A stretch of 19,101 nt of DNA, from NCBI GenBank assembly GCA_024743015.1, contig JANSXJ010000019.1, positions 1 through 19,101 of the forward strand, given 5' to 3'. The stretch comes from Hyphomonas sp. GTDB taxonomy: Bacteria; Pseudomonadota; Alphaproteobacteria; Caulobacterales; Hyphomonadaceae. The position numbers and the translations under genes are program-made. Positions 1-7,763 of this stretch are shown in pieces. Position 1 is the stretch's first letter. Each line of letters opens with the position of its first letter. The notes beneath the pieces were generated by a model that worked only from the letters and a program-made list of their open reading frames with translations, ran no database searches and was not told the DNA's origin.

Positions 1-1
1 A

Positions 2-1555
2 GTCACGCTCGGCCCTAAAGGTCGTAACGTTGTTATCGAAAAATCTTTCGGCGCCCCGCGCACCACGAAAGATGGTGTTACTGTCGCCAAAGAGATCGAG
101 CTTGAAGACAAGTTCGAGAATATGGGCGCACAGATGCTCCGCGAAGTTGCTTCCAAAGCCAACGATGTTGCCGGTGACGGCACCACCACCGCAACGGTTC
201 TCGCTCAAGCGATCGTTCGCGAAGGCATGAAGCGCGTTGCTGCTGGTATGAACCCAATGGATCTGAAGCGCGGCATCGACAAAGCGGCGGCCGAAGTTGT
301 TGCTGATCTCGCCCACCACTCACGCAAAGTGAAAGACAATAGCGAGATTGCTAAAGTCGGGGCGATCTCAGCGAATGGCGATGACGAAATTGGCGACATG
401 ATTGCAAAAGCAATGGAAAAAGTCGGCAATGAAGGTGTTATTACTGTCGAAGAAGCCAAGTCTCTCGAGACTGAGCTCGACGTAGTTGAGGGCATGCAGT
501 TCGACCGTGGTTACCTGTCTCCTTACTTTGTCACCAATGCGGACAAGATGACGGCAGAACTCGAAGACCCATACATCCTGCTGCACGAAAGCAAGCTATC
601 TTCCCTGCAAGCTATGCTGCCAATCCTCGAAGCAGTTGTTCAGTCTCAGCGTCCGCTGCTGATCATTGCCGAAGACGTTGACGGCGAAGCGCTCGCAACT
701 CTGGTTGTGAACAAGCTACGCGGCGGTCTGAAAATCGCCGCTGTAAAAGCTCCAGGCTTCGGCGATCGTCGTAAAGCCATGCTGCAGGACATCGCGATCC
801 TGACCGGTGGCCAGGTCATCTCTGAAGACCTCGGCATCAAGCTGGAAAACGTCACCCTCGATATGCTCGGCACCGCCAAGCGCGTGAACATCTCCAAGGA
901 TGACACAACAGTCGTGGATGGCGCAGGCACCAAGAAAGACATCGAGGCGCGCGTCGGCCAGATCCGCAAGCAAATCGAAGACACGTCTTCCGACTATGAC
1001 CGTGAGAAACTGCAAGAGCGCCTGGCGAAACTCGCTGGCGGTGTTGCCGTGATCAAGGTTGGCGGTGCGACCGAAATCGAAGTGAAAGAGCGTAAGGACC
1101 GCGTCGACGACGCCCTGAACGCAACCCGCGCTGCGGTCGAAGAAGGTATTGTTGCAGGTGGCGGAACCGCGCTCCTGTCAGCGGCTACGAACATCGATGT
1201 CAAAGGCGACAATGATGACGAGCAAGCCGGTGTGGACATTGTCCGCAAGGCGCTTGAAGCCCCGGTTCGCCAAATTGCTGAGAATGCTGGCGTAGAAGGA
1301 TCTGTCGTTGTCGACACGATCCGTCGCGGCAAAGGCAAAGGCTACGGCTTCAATGCTCAGACCGAAGAGTATGGCAACCTGATCGAAATGGGCGTTATCG
1401 ACCCAGCCAAGGTTGTTCGCTCTGCTCTGCAAAACGCGGCCTCCGTGGCCGGTCTGCTGATCACCACTGAAGCAGGTATCGCAGAAGCACCAAAAGCCGA
1501 CGCACCTGCAATGCCAGGTGGCGGTATGCCAGACATGGGCGGCATGGGCTTCTAG
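2..1555 (+). CDS. groEL: Chaperonin GroEL (60 kDa subunit), 5'-truncated by window edge
   Basis: ATP-dependent cytosolic chaperonin; it forms the double-ring folding chamber with GroES. The reading frame is open from base 2, starting at [11 protein letters not shown], which matches E. coli GroEL from about residue 29, so roughly 28 N-terminal residues lie outside the window. 517 residues are visible. They include the nucleotide-binding GDGTTTA motif (fragment residues 57-63), the apical-domain stretch ending [10 protein letters not shown], and the [20 protein letters not shown] segment of the intermediate/equatorial region. The C-terminus is a short glycine-methionine tail ending GGMGF, shorter than the GGM repeat of E. 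coli. The gene ends 28 bases before a strong hairpin terminator. groES and any CIRCE element would be upstream and cannot be seen. Identification is essentially certain; whether this is the only groEL copy cannot be judged. Confidence 0.98.
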   Translation, partial: VTLGPKGRNVVIEKSFGAPRTTKDGVTVAKEIELEDKFENMGAQMLREVASKANDVAGDGTTTATVLAQAIVREGMKRVAAGMNPMDLKRGIDKAAAEVVADLAHHSRKVKDNSEIAKVGAISANGDDEIGDMIAKAMEKVGNEGVITVEEAKSLETELDVVEGMQFDRGYLSPYFVTNADKMTAELEDPYILLHESKLSSLQAMLPILEAVVQSQRPLLIIAEDVDGEALATLVVNKLRGGLKIAAVKAPGFGDRRKAMLQDIAILTGGQVISEDLGIKLENVTLDMLGTAKRVNISKDDTTVVDGAGTKKDIEARVGQIRKQIEDTSSDYDREKLQERLAKLAGGVAVIKVGGATEIEVKERKDRVDDALNATRAAVEEGIVAGGGTALLSAATNIDVKGDNDDEQAGVDIVRKALEAPVRQIAENAGVEGSVVVDTIRRGKGKGYGFNAQTEEYGNLIEMGVIDPAKVVRSALQNAASVAGLLITTEAGIAEAPKADAPAMPGGGMPDMGGMGF

Positions 1556-1583
1556 TTCAGTCGCCAAAGGCGAAAATTACCAG

Positions 1584-1613
1584 AAAGGGCGGTCCCCACG
1601 GGCCGCCCTTTTT
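1584..1613 (+). terminator. Rho-independent terminator of groEL
   Basis: The left arm AAAGGGCGG and right arm CCGCCCTTT form the stem, which can extend inward through a G-U pair and two G-C pairs to a CCAC loop. It is followed by five T residues (1609-1613). It lies 28 bases after the groEL stop codon and in the 83-base gap before the convergent acyl-CoA synthetase. The minus-strand tail is only TTTC, so termination from that side would be weaker. Confidence 0.85.
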
Positions 1614-1638
1614 CATATCCAACTTAAGTGTCCTGCGC

Positions 1639-3324
1639 TCACGCAGATACCAGTTGCGCCCGCACGTCTCGCTTGAGGAACTTACCGCTGGCATTGCGCG
1701 GGAAAGGATCGGGGCAAATCCAGACATGGGTCGGGATCTTGAATTTCGCCAGACGCCCGGCGCAATGCGCCTTCAGGTCTTCAACAGAGAGTGTCTCGCC
1801 GGGCTTCAAGTAGACCGCTGCTCCGACTTCCTCGCCGAGCCGCTCATCCGGCACCCCGAAGACGCAGCACTCAGCCACTGCAGGGTGATGGTAGATCGCC
1901 GCTTCAACCTCAACGCAGTAAATGTTCTCACCACCGCGGAGCACCATGTCCTTCTTGCGATCAACCAGATAGATGAAGCCGTGCTCATCCAACCGGGCAA
2001 TGTCACCTGTATGTAGCCAGCCATCGGTGATCGACTCGGCGGTCGCTTCGGGACGATTGATGTACCCCTTGATGACAGACGATCCACGGACCCAGAGCTC
2101 GCCCAGCTCACCGACCGGAACTTCATTGCCGGCATCATCTACGCATTTGACTTCGAAATTAGGCATGGCCGGTCCGGCAGAGTCTGGTTTGTCGACGAAA
2201 AAGTCACCGGCGACGGAGGTAATGATTCCGCAGGTCTCGGTCATGCCATAGCCTGTGCCTGGCCGCGCCGTCTGGATCCGGTCGTCAATCTTTTGCACCT
2301 GATCTGGTGGCACTTGGGCGCCGCCACATGAGATCGCCAGCAAACTCGACGTATCGGTTTTGTCAAAGTCTGGATGGTTGATCAGCTCGCGCCCCATCAC
2401 CGGGACCCCGCCCGCGGAGGTCACTCGCTCGCGTTCAATCAAGCGCAGCGCCTCGCCAGCATCCCACCGATACATCAGGACGATCGTGCCCCCGACCGCC
2501 GTGACGCGATAGGCGCCGCAATTATTTGCCGTGACATGGAACAAAGGCGTCGTGATCAGCGCAACCGGCAATGGCATCGTCTCGGGCGGCTCCAGACCTG
2601 TCGCCGCCTGCATCGCCAGCATGGAAGAGGCCGCGGCGTACTGCATGTTCAGCAAATTGGCGACGCAGCCGCGATGGGTAAGTTGGGCACCTTTCGGGAA
2701 CCCCGTCGTTCCGGATGTGTAGAAGATGCAAGCGTCGCTATCGGGATCAACCGAGACGTCCGGCATGTTCCGGTCAGTGCGGATAATATCGGTCCAATCC
2801 AGCACGCCTTCGTGAGTTTCCTCAGTCCGGACAGCAACTAGGACAGGCTGCGTTTCGATGTCCGGGTTATTCGCAATTCGCGCCAGCCGCTCCGCGTCGG
2901 CGAAGATGTATTTTGGCGCCGCATCATTGATCCCGTAAGCCATTTCCGGCTCGGTCCACCAGGCATTCATCCCGACAACGGCGACGCCGATCGATGTGCA
3001 TGCCCAATAGATCAGCATCCATTCCGGATAGTTGCGCATGGCGATCGCGACGCGGTCCCCGGGGCGTACGCCTTGCTCGAACAGCCAACCCGCAACACTG
3101 CTGACTTGCCGGTGGGATTCGAGATAACTGATTCGGTCCTGCTCATAGACCAGATAGGTTCTGTCAGCGAACTGAGTCGTCGAGAGCCATATGTCGCGAA
3201 TGCTGTTTGGTCGGTTCTTGAAGTCACGAATTTTGTTGCCGAGGATTTCGGTTTCGATGATCTCAAAATCGCCGCCTGGGCCCGTCAGTTTCTCGCGCGC
3301 CGCAGCGAGTTCCTTATAATACAT
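1639..3324 (-). CDS. AMP-forming acyl-CoA synthetase (class I adenylate-forming enzyme)
   Basis: 561 residues, the usual size for fatty or aromatic acid CoA ligases, which activate a carboxylate through an acyl-AMP intermediate and then transfer it to CoA. All core motifs are present: the P-loop YTSGTTGFPKG (202-212), GYGMTE (358-363), GWLHTGD (435-441), the hinge DRKKD (455-459), and the C-terminal NASGK with the catalytic lysine K548. The C-terminal domain is complete. The ATG at 3324 has only a modest upstream purine run (GGGGTAGGA). The gene is transcribed towards groEL and separated from the GST gene upstream by that gene's own terminator, so it is probably a separate transcript. The substrate cannot be read from the sequence. 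A medium/long-chain fatty acid is the likeliest guess given the acyl-CoA genes elsewhere in the window, but an aryl or cyclic acid remains possible. Confidence 0.93.
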   Translation of the reverse strand: MYYKELAAAREKLTGPGGDFEIIETEILGNKIRDFKNRPNSIRDIWLSTTQFADRTYLVYEQDRISYLESHRQVSSVAGWLFEQGVRPGDRVAIAMRNYPEWMLIYWACTSIGVAVVGMNAWWTEPEMAYGINDAAPKYIFADAERLARIANNPDIETQPVLVAVRTEETHEGVLDWTDIIRTDRNMPDVSVDPDSDACIFYTSGTTGFPKGAQLTHRGCVANLLNMQYAAASSMLAMQAATGLEPPETMPLPVALITTPLFHVTANNCGAYRVTAVGGTIVLMYRWDAGEALRLIERERVTSAGGVPVMGRELINHPDFDKTDTSSLLAISCGGAQVPPDQVQKIDDRIQTARPGTGYGMTETCGIITSVAGDFFVDKPDSAGPAMPNFEVKCVDDAGNEVPVGELGELWVRGSSVIKGYINRPEATAESITDGWLHTGDIARLDEHGFIYLVDRKKDMVLRGGENIYCVEVEAAIYHHPAVAECCVFGVPDERLGEEVGAAVYLKPGETLSVEDLKAHCAGRLAKFKIPTHVWICPDPFPRNASGKFLKRDVRAQLVSA

Positions 3325-3451
3325 GTCCTACCCCGATCTGCTTTTTTACAAGACATACGGTGTTGGCGCCGGGGCGGAAGACTTCACGTAGAGGTAGAGC
3401 GGATCGAACACCAACCCGTCTCACGGGGCTTGCCGGCCTGATCAGACGAAA
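3325..3451. other. Intergenic region upstream of the acyl-CoA synthetase
   Basis: The non-coding spacer between the GST terminator and the synthetase start should hold the synthetase promoter. A small perfect hairpin, CCCGT-CTC-ACGGG, lies at 3415-3427. GGTGTT (3359-3364) and AACACC (about 3407-3412) form a widely spaced inverted pair. I see no convincing -35/-10 pair and no small gene. Confidence 0.4.
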
Positions 3452-3481
3452 AAAGGGCGGCCTCTGCGAAAGCCGCCCTTT
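3452..3481 (-). terminator. Rho-independent terminator of the minus-strand GST gene
   Basis: A perfect 10-bp stem, AAAGGGCGGC (3452-3461) with GCCGCCCTTT (3472-3481), encloses a 10-base loop. Read on the minus strand, the stem runs into TTTTTTCG, because the plus strand has six A residues at 3449-3454. It lies 74 bases beyond the stop codon of the minus-strand GST gene and before the acyl-CoA synthetase, so it splits the two into separate transcripts. Its stem core is the same as that of the groEL terminator. Confidence 0.85.
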
Positions 3482-3554
3482 GAAAGACTGGGCATAAATC
3501 TGACCTTCGAGGAGAGTGCTGGGAGGAAACAACAAGAAGGCCTACCCAGCCAGA

Positions 3555-4265
3555 TTAAACACCCGTAGGGTAAAGTCTGTCTGTGCCCCGCGTCACATAG
3601 CCCATCAGAGTCGGATCGCTTTTTATGAATGCTCCCAAAGGCTTGGTCACGGGTGTCACAATCGATGCGCGCAGCATCGGAACAACACTATAGTCCGCGC
3701 CAGTCGGGTTTTCGCCGAACAGGAATGGCTTGTCGCCGAGAATCTCCCGGATTGCGATCATATCCCTGCGGACGCGGTCAAACCGCTCCTCGGCGCTGTG
3801 TCGACCCATCCCCTGGCCGTTCAGTTGCGCCAGGGCCTGTTTGCGAATCTGGCGCGTGACGAAACCGCGGATAATCGCAGGGATATCGGAAAAGAACGCG
3901 CGGCGGACATGTTCCCAATTATCATCCTCACCCCAACGATCCGCGACAATGGCGAAATAAACATGCTCTTCCACCATGCGGATGATAGAACGTGATATTC
4001 CGCGTTCGCGCTCGGTGAGGCCTTCATCGAAATCCAGATCTGCTGCGGTTTCGATGAAAGCGCGGATTTCTTCGCTGTCCGGGATCCGCAGCGAGTCGAC
4101 TTCTATAAATGGGAGCTTCTGTTTCGGGGCCCCGCGCGGGTCGCCCGTCTCGATGATTTCATAAGGCAGCCCAGCCGCATGCAGCATGCAGATCGATTTC
4201 ATACAGAACGGGCTGGCAGTCGGTTCTTCAAACGAAGCGGGGTAGACGGTGAGCTTGATCATCAT
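3555..4265 (-). CDS. Glutathione S-transferase family protein (FAX/metaxin-like)
   Basis: 236 residues with a two-domain GST-like layout. The N-terminal thioredoxin-fold part has SPFCMKSICMLHAAGLPYE (18-36), the turn KLPFIEVD (50-57) with the expected cis-proline, and IPDSEEI (61-67) in place of the usual ESxxI glutathione-contact motif. The C-terminal helical domain contains RKQALAQLNGQGMGRHS (141-157) and GENPTGADYSV (184-194), typical of the FAX/Tom37-metaxin branch rather than classical detoxifying GSTs. Two adjacent ATG codons open the frame. The first (4265) is preceded by AAGGA five bases away and is preferred. The gene is divergent from a WYL-type regulator, which may control it. No signal peptide is seen, so it is probably cytosolic. 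The substrate is unknown. Confidence 0.85.
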   Translation of the reverse strand: MMIKLTVYPASFEEPTASPFCMKSICMLHAAGLPYEIIETGDPRGAPKQKLPFIEVDSLRIPDSEEIRAFIETAADLDFDEGLTERERGISRSIIRMVEEHVYFAIVADRWGEDDNWEHVRRAFFSDIPAIIRGFVTRQIRKQALAQLNGQGMGRHSAEERFDRVRRDMIAIREILGDKPFLFGENPTGADYSVVPMLRASIVTPVTKPLGAFIKSDPTLMGYVTRGTDRLYPTGV

Positions 4266-4277
4266 GGAGGTCCTTGC

Positions 4278-4332
4278 TGTTGACAGTCCGCTAGCACGCT
4301 GCTCCTGTCATTTTTTGTCAGCAAGGTTTGCT
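4278..4332. promoter_or_regulatory. Divergent promoter/operator region between GST and WYL regulator
   Basis: The 78-base spacer holds a perfect -35-like TTGACA (4280-4285, plus strand) with a poor -10 candidate about 17-20 bases on. Overlapping it is an inverted repeat, TGACAG (4281-4286) and CTGTCA (4305-4310), followed by another TGTCA (4316-4320). A further small dyad, AGCAA-GGT-TTGCT, lies at 4320-4332. The arrangement fits binding by the adjacent regulator with autoregulation and control of the GST, but this is inferred from position and symmetry only. Confidence 0.4.
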
Positions 4333-4343
4333 AAGGTTTCCCC

Positions 4344-5039
4344 ATGGCCAAGAGTGACCGCCTCCTGCAGATGATGCAGTGTCTTCGCACATTTGCGCCG
4401 CCCGTGAAGGCGCAGGCGCTCAGTTATGAACTGGGCGTTTCCCTGCGTACAATCTACCGCGATATTGACACGCTGCGCCGCTCTGGCGCGCTCATCGATG
4501 GCGAGGCGGGATATGGGTACACGCTGCAGGAAGACCCTGCCTTGCCGCCGATGATGTTCAGCCGCGATGAGATGGAAGCGCTGGTGCTCGGCCTGCGCGA
4601 AGTCGTTCAAGTTGCTGACCCAGTCCTTGCCAAGGCGGCGGAGAACGCGCTCTCCAAGCTCAAGGCGTCCCTGCCAGAACGGATGCGGTCTGAATTCGAG
4701 CATGCTGTTCTCTATGCCAAACGCTTCTATTGCCGTCCTGAAATCTCCATCGATATCGCCGCCTTTCGCGAGGCGACGCGCAATGAACAGATCGTGGAGA
4801 TCAACTATCTGGACGCGGAAGAGACACCGACCGTTCGCGCAATTCAGCCCCTCGCAATCGTGTTCTTTGATCGCTCGCTGGTCGCCCTGGCCTGGTGTGA
4901 GCTGCGCCAGGATTACCGTTCTTTCCGGATTGATCGCATCCGCCAGATGATCGTCACCAACCGCTCGTTCAGGCCAAGGCGGGTCGCGATGTTGCGCGAA
5001 TATCTGGATCGGCTTGAACGTTCAGATCCGGATGCCTGA
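4344..5039 (+). CDS. YafY-family transcriptional regulator (HTH + WYL domain)
   Basis: 231 residues. The N-terminus (about 4-60) is a DeoR/HTH_11-type winged helix: KAQALSYELGVSLRTIYRDIDTLR is the helix-turn-helix, and GEAGYGYTL is the wing. Residues about 145-205 form a WYL-type domain with EINYLD, IQPLAIVF and the conserved end ELRQDYRSFRIDRI. The WYL tripeptide itself is not retained: the aligned stretch reads SLVALAWC, as I believe occurs in other YafY-type proteins. WYL domains generally sense small ligands or nucleic acids and set repressor or activator state. AAGG lies 7 bases before the ATG. The gene is divergent from a GST, so control of that gene is the natural hypothesis. The 88-base gap downstream to scoA makes it uncertain whether it also influences the CoA-transferase genes. 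Confidence 0.9.
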   Translation: MAKSDRLLQMMQCLRTFAPPVKAQALSYELGVSLRTIYRDIDTLRRSGALIDGEAGYGYTLQEDPALPPMMFSRDEMEALVLGLREVVQVADPVLAKAAENALSKLKASLPERMRSEFEHAVLYAKRFYCRPEISIDIAAFREATRNEQIVEINYLDAEETPTVRAIQPLAIVFFDRSLVALAWCELRQDYRSFRIDRIRQMIVTNRSFRPRRVAMLREYLDRLERSDPDA

Positions 5040-5092
5040 TCCACCCCTCGACTTGAGCGAAACTGTTCACATCAAATGGGCCCAATGGTCTC

Positions 5093-5104
5093 TTGCATTT
5101 GCAA
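5093..5104. promoter_or_regulatory. Palindromic site TTGCATTTGCAA upstream of scoA
   Basis: TTGCA-TT-TGCAA is a perfect 5+5 dyad located 23 bases before the scoA start codon in an otherwise plain spacer. TGC/GCA dyads are the recognition pattern of the PhaR-type polyhydroxybutyrate regulators of Alphaproteobacteria (from memory), and acetoacetate activation belongs to the PHB cycle. The assignment is a guess from the motif and the gene context. Confidence 0.3.
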
Positions 5105-5127
5105 CTCTCCCTGCGTAACGAAGGCCC

Positions 5128-5826
5128 ATGAGCAAAGTCTATGAAAGCGCCGCTGCAGCCCTTGATGGGGTTCTGTTTGACGGCATGATGATTGCCGCTG
5201 GCGGGTTTGGCCTGTGCGGTATTCCTGAATTGTCGATCCAGGCCATTCGCGATGCCGGAACGAAGGATCTGACCATCTATTCCAACAATGCCGGCGTCGA
5301 CGATTTCGGCCTCGGGCTTTTGTTGCAAACCAAGCAGATCAAGAAGATGTGCTCGTCCTATGTCGGCGAGAATGACCTGTTCATGCAGCAATATCTCTCC
5401 GGCGAGCTGGAGCTGGAATTCAACCCGCAAGGTACGCTGGCTGAGCGGATGCGGGCTGGTGGCGCGGGTATTCCCGGCTTCTACACCAAGACCGGCGTTG
5501 GCACGGTGATCGCTGAGGGCAAGGACGTGAAGTCCTTCAATGGCGAAGACTATATCATGGAGGAAGGCATCTTCGCCGACCTCGCCATCGTCAAAGCCTG
5601 GAAGGCCGACACAACCGGCAATGCGATTTTCCGCAAGACGGCCCGCAATTTCAATCAGCCCGCCGCCACGTGCGGCAAGGTCTGCGTCATGGAAGTGGAA
5701 GAGATTGTTCAGCCGGGTGAGCTCGATCCCGACGCGATCCATATTCCCGGCATCTATGTGCACCGCCTGGTTCAAGGCACTTTTGAGAAGCGGATTGAGC
5801 AGCGGACTGTGAGGGAGCGCGCCTGA
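5128..5826 (+). CDS. scoA: 3-oxoacid CoA-transferase subunit A (class I)
   Basis: 232 residues, full length for the alpha subunit of succinyl-CoA:3-ketoacid (acetoacetate) CoA transferase. The enzyme moves CoA from succinyl-CoA to a free 3-oxoacid so that ketone bodies or PHB-derived acetoacetate can enter central metabolism. The family signature GGFGLCGIP is at 25-33, followed by [13 protein letters not shown] (51-63), and by [19 protein letters not shown] (102-120), typical of subunit A. AAGG precedes the ATG. The subunit carries no catalytic glutamate; that is on subunit B. The stop codon overlaps the next start (TGATG, one shared base), and a purine-rich GAGGGAG (5811-5817) inside the end of this gene serves as ribosome site for whatever follows. 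The usual partner scoB is displaced by about 480 bases by an inserted small gene. Confidence 0.93.
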   Translation: MSKVYESAAAALDGVLFDGMMIAAGGFGLCGIPELSIQAIRDAGTKDLTIYSNNAGVDDFGLGLLLQTKQIKKMCSSYVGENDLFMQQYLSGELELEFNPQGTLAERMRAGGAGIPGFYTKTGVGTVIAEGKDVKSFNGEDYIMEEGIFADLAIVKAWKADTTGNAIFRKTARNFNQPAATCGKVCVMEVEEIVQPGELDPDAIHIPGIYVHRLVQGTFEKRIEQRTVRERA

Positions 5827-6308
5827 TGCGTGGACCGGTCGTGGCGCTCTTGGCAATCGTTGGTGGCGCATGCGCCACGGAACCTACCGCGACATTCAAA
5901 CCGGAACATGTTCTGCATAAGATTCCAATTGGTGATTTTAACGGGTACGATCCCTATCCGCCTGGTGCATCCGGGGCGACCAATGCCTATGTGCACTTCG
6001 CCGAAGATGGACTGCTTCGCGCTAGCCTCGGTTGCGCGGTAATGGGTGCTCCATACGCCTTCAGCGACAACAAAAGATTGATCATCCTCCACGCGCGCGG
6101 ACTGTCGAAGCCAGACTATTCAAACTACGACTGTTCCCCCGACTTGATCGAACTAGAGATCTCGTTAGCGCGCTTTCTTGAAAATCGCCCGCGCATCCAC
6201 CCATGGTCCGCCGAAGGATTGTTGCTCAATAAACAAGGCCAATCTTTGCTCCTCCAATCGGTCGAAGATGTGCTCGATGAAGATATAAAAATGAAAGTGG
6301 AACTGTGA
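5826..6308 (+). CDS. Small putative lipoprotein, possibly HslJ/META-like, inserted between scoA and scoB
   Basis: 160 residues. The start (one Arg, then a hydrophobic run to AIVGGACAT) looks like a lipoprotein signal with C16 as the lipidation site, though the box GGAC is not ideal (usually LxGC or LAGC). The mature part has a GC...G.Y pattern, a second Cys in [10 protein letters not shown], and a final [13 protein letters not shown] strand. This resembles the META/HslJ fold, but I cannot confirm it. The gene starts in a TGATG overlap with scoA and ends in a TGATG overlap with scoB. A hand count of 5881-6300 gives about 51% GC, against about 58-65% in sampled 60-base lines of scoA and scoB. 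Codon use also looks different (CTA, TTA, AAA, AGA present). It is likely a late arrival and co-translated with the transferase. Function unknown; a link to CoA transfer is not implied. Confidence 0.7.
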   Translation: MRGPVVALLAIVGGACATEPTATFKPEHVLHKIPIGDFNGYDPYPPGASGATNAYVHFAEDGLLRASLGCAVMGAPYAFSDNKRLIILHARGLSKPDYSNYDCSPDLIELEISLARFLENRPRIHPWSAEGLLLNKQGQSLLLQSVEDVLDEDIKMKVEL

Positions 6309-6937
6309 TGCCCTGGGATAGAAATCAAATGGCGGCCCGCGCCGCGCAAGAGCTTGAAGACGGCATGTATGTCAATCTTGGCATTGGCATCCCGACCCTG
6401 GTCGCAAACCATATTCCCGACGGCATGACGGTCACGCTGCAATCTGAGAATGGCATGCTCGGCATGGGGCCCTTCCCATATGCGGGCGAGGAAGATCCGG
6501 ACCTGATCAATGCCGGCAAGCAGACCATCACTGAACTGCCGCACACCGCTTATTTCGATAGCGCCACAAGCTTTGGCATGATCCGCGGCGGCAAGATCGC
6601 CATGGCCATCCTCGGCGCGATGGAAGTCGCTGAGAATGGCGACCTCGCCAACTGGATGATCCCCGGCAAGCTGGTCAAAGGCATGGGCGGCGCGATGGAT
6701 CTCGTTGCTGGCGTTGGCCGCGTTGTGGTCATCACCGATCACAATAACAAGAAAGGCGACGCCAAGCTGCTGAAGGAATGCACCTTACCTCTGACGGGCA
6801 AAAGTGTCGTCGACCGCGTGATTACCGACCTTGGTGTCTTTGACGTGGTCGAAGGCGGCCTGAAAGTGGTTGAGCTCGCCCCGGAGGTCACCATGGACAT
6901 GGTGCGTGAGCGCACCGAAGCTGCTCTGGTCGGATGA
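6308..6937 (+). CDS. scoB: 3-oxoacid CoA-transferase subunit B (class I)
   Basis: 209 residues from the ATG at 6308; an in-frame GTG three bases earlier is possible, but the ATG in TGATG is the natural coupled start. The beta subunit carries the catalytic glutamate that forms the enzyme-CoA thioester: E47 in SENGMLG corresponds to Glu305 of mitochondrial [12 protein letters not shown] (23-30) and GGAMDLVAG are further family signatures. No strong ribosome-binding sequence lies immediately upstream (AAAGTGGAA only), so translation probably depends on coupling to the preceding lipoprotein gene. The 3' end overlaps the methyltransferase by ATGA. With scoA it makes the complete enzyme despite the intervening gene. 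Confidence 0.93.
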   Translation: MPWDRNQMAARAAQELEDGMYVNLGIGIPTLVANHIPDGMTVTLQSENGMLGMGPFPYAGEEDPDLINAGKQTITELPHTAYFDSATSFGMIRGGKIAMAILGAMEVAENGDLANWMIPGKLVKGMGGAMDLVAGVGRVVVITDHNNKKGDAKLLKECTLPLTGKSVVDRVITDLGVFDVVEGGLKVVELAPEVTMDMVRERTEAALVG

Positions 6938-7671
6938 AGGGGTTTGGGCCGACAACCTTCGGTGAACTGAACGCTGAAGAGTATGACGCCCTGCACGATC
7001 CCGGCACGACCGAGGCCTGCGTCGATCTGATCGCGGAGCTCGCGGGAGATGGCGATGTGTTGGAACTCGCCATCGGGACCGGCCGCATCGCCTTGCCACT
7101 GGCGGAGCGCGGTCTGAGAATATCGGGCTTTGACGCCTCGCCCGAGATGCTCAAGATTCTTGAGGGCAAGCCGGGTGGATCCAACATCGAAACCGGGATC
7201 GCAGACATGGCGAGCTTCGACCTGGAGCGAAAATACGATTTTGCGTTTCTGGTCTTCAACACGCTCTACAATATCACTGCGCAGAAAGACCAGGTCGCGT
7301 GCTTCCAGCAAGTCGCGAACCATTTGCGTCCGGGCGGACGCTTCTTGGTCGAGGCCTTCATGCCCAATCGGGAAAGCTTCGAGAACAATCAGGCGGTCCG
7401 CACCAAACATGTCAGTTTTGACAGCGTCTGGCTCGAAGCGGTTCAGCATGACCCGGTGGCGCAGACGCTGAATTATCAGCGCATTCGGATTACCGAAACC
7501 GGTACGCAGCTCAAACCACTCCCCATGCGCTATGTCTGGCCCGCAGAACTCGACCTGATGGCTCAGATCGCTGGTTTGCGTCCGGTGGCCCATTGGGGCG
7601 GCTGGCAGAAACAGCCGCTCACCGCGTCGAGCGACATGTATGTCATTGTATATGAGAAACCTGGAACTTAG
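6934..7671 (+). CDS. Class I SAM-dependent methyltransferase
   Basis: 245 residues. Motif [10 protein letters not shown] (42-50), is the glycine-rich SAM loop. GFDASPEM (65-72) supplies the acidic residue at the end of strand 2 that binds the ribose hydroxyls. [12 protein letters not shown] matches motif II/III of the Methyltransf_25-like group, and [12 protein letters not shown] is the usual post-motif. The C-terminal part ([27 protein letters not shown]) is of the small-molecule methyltransferase kind, with nothing pointing to DNA or rRNA as substrate. The start overlaps the scoB stop (ATGA), so the gene is translationally coupled to the CoA transferase. The reason for that partnership is unknown. 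No terminator follows within the 92-base gap to the next gene. Confidence 0.88.
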   Translation: MKGFGPTTFGELNAEEYDALHDPGTTEACVDLIAELAGDGDVLELAIGTGRIALPLAERGLRISGFDASPEMLKILEGKPGGSNIETGIADMASFDLERKYDFAFLVFNTLYNITAQKDQVACFQQVANHLRPGGRFLVEAFMPNRESFENNQAVRTKHVSFDSVWLEAVQHDPVAQTLNYQRIRITETGTQLKPLPMRYVWPAELDLMAQIAGLRPVAHWGGWQKQPLTASSDMYVIVYEKPGT

Positions 7672-7763
7672 CCTTCCAGATCCAATTGTTCCCCCACGTG
7701 ACGGATTGAACCTGGCCATGAGTGGCCTATCCATTTCGATGGAATTGAGAAAGGAGATGCGCG
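7672..7763. other. Spacer between methyltransferase and thiolase-like gene
   Basis: These 92 bases contain a small TCCAT-TTCG-ATGGA hairpin (7730-7743) with a UUCG-type loop, then the strong ribosome site AAGGAG (7751-7756) seven bases before the ATG. No clear terminator or promoter is visible, so read-through from the scoAB run is possible. Confidence 0.4.

Noticed and set aside
4969..5871. Minus-strand open frame of 300 codons opposite scoA
   Set aside because: Antisense shadow of a conserved gene; it also crosses the regulator-scoA spacer with its dyad.
6739..7734. Minus-strand open frame of 331 codons opposite the scoB end and methyltransferase
   Set aside because: Antisense shadow; the plus-strand proteins carry clear family motifs and the antisense translation does not.
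7730..7743. Hairpin TCCAT-TTCG-ATGGA as a terminator or attenuator
   Set aside because: Only 5 bp and no T run; too weak to call as a regulatory element on its own.
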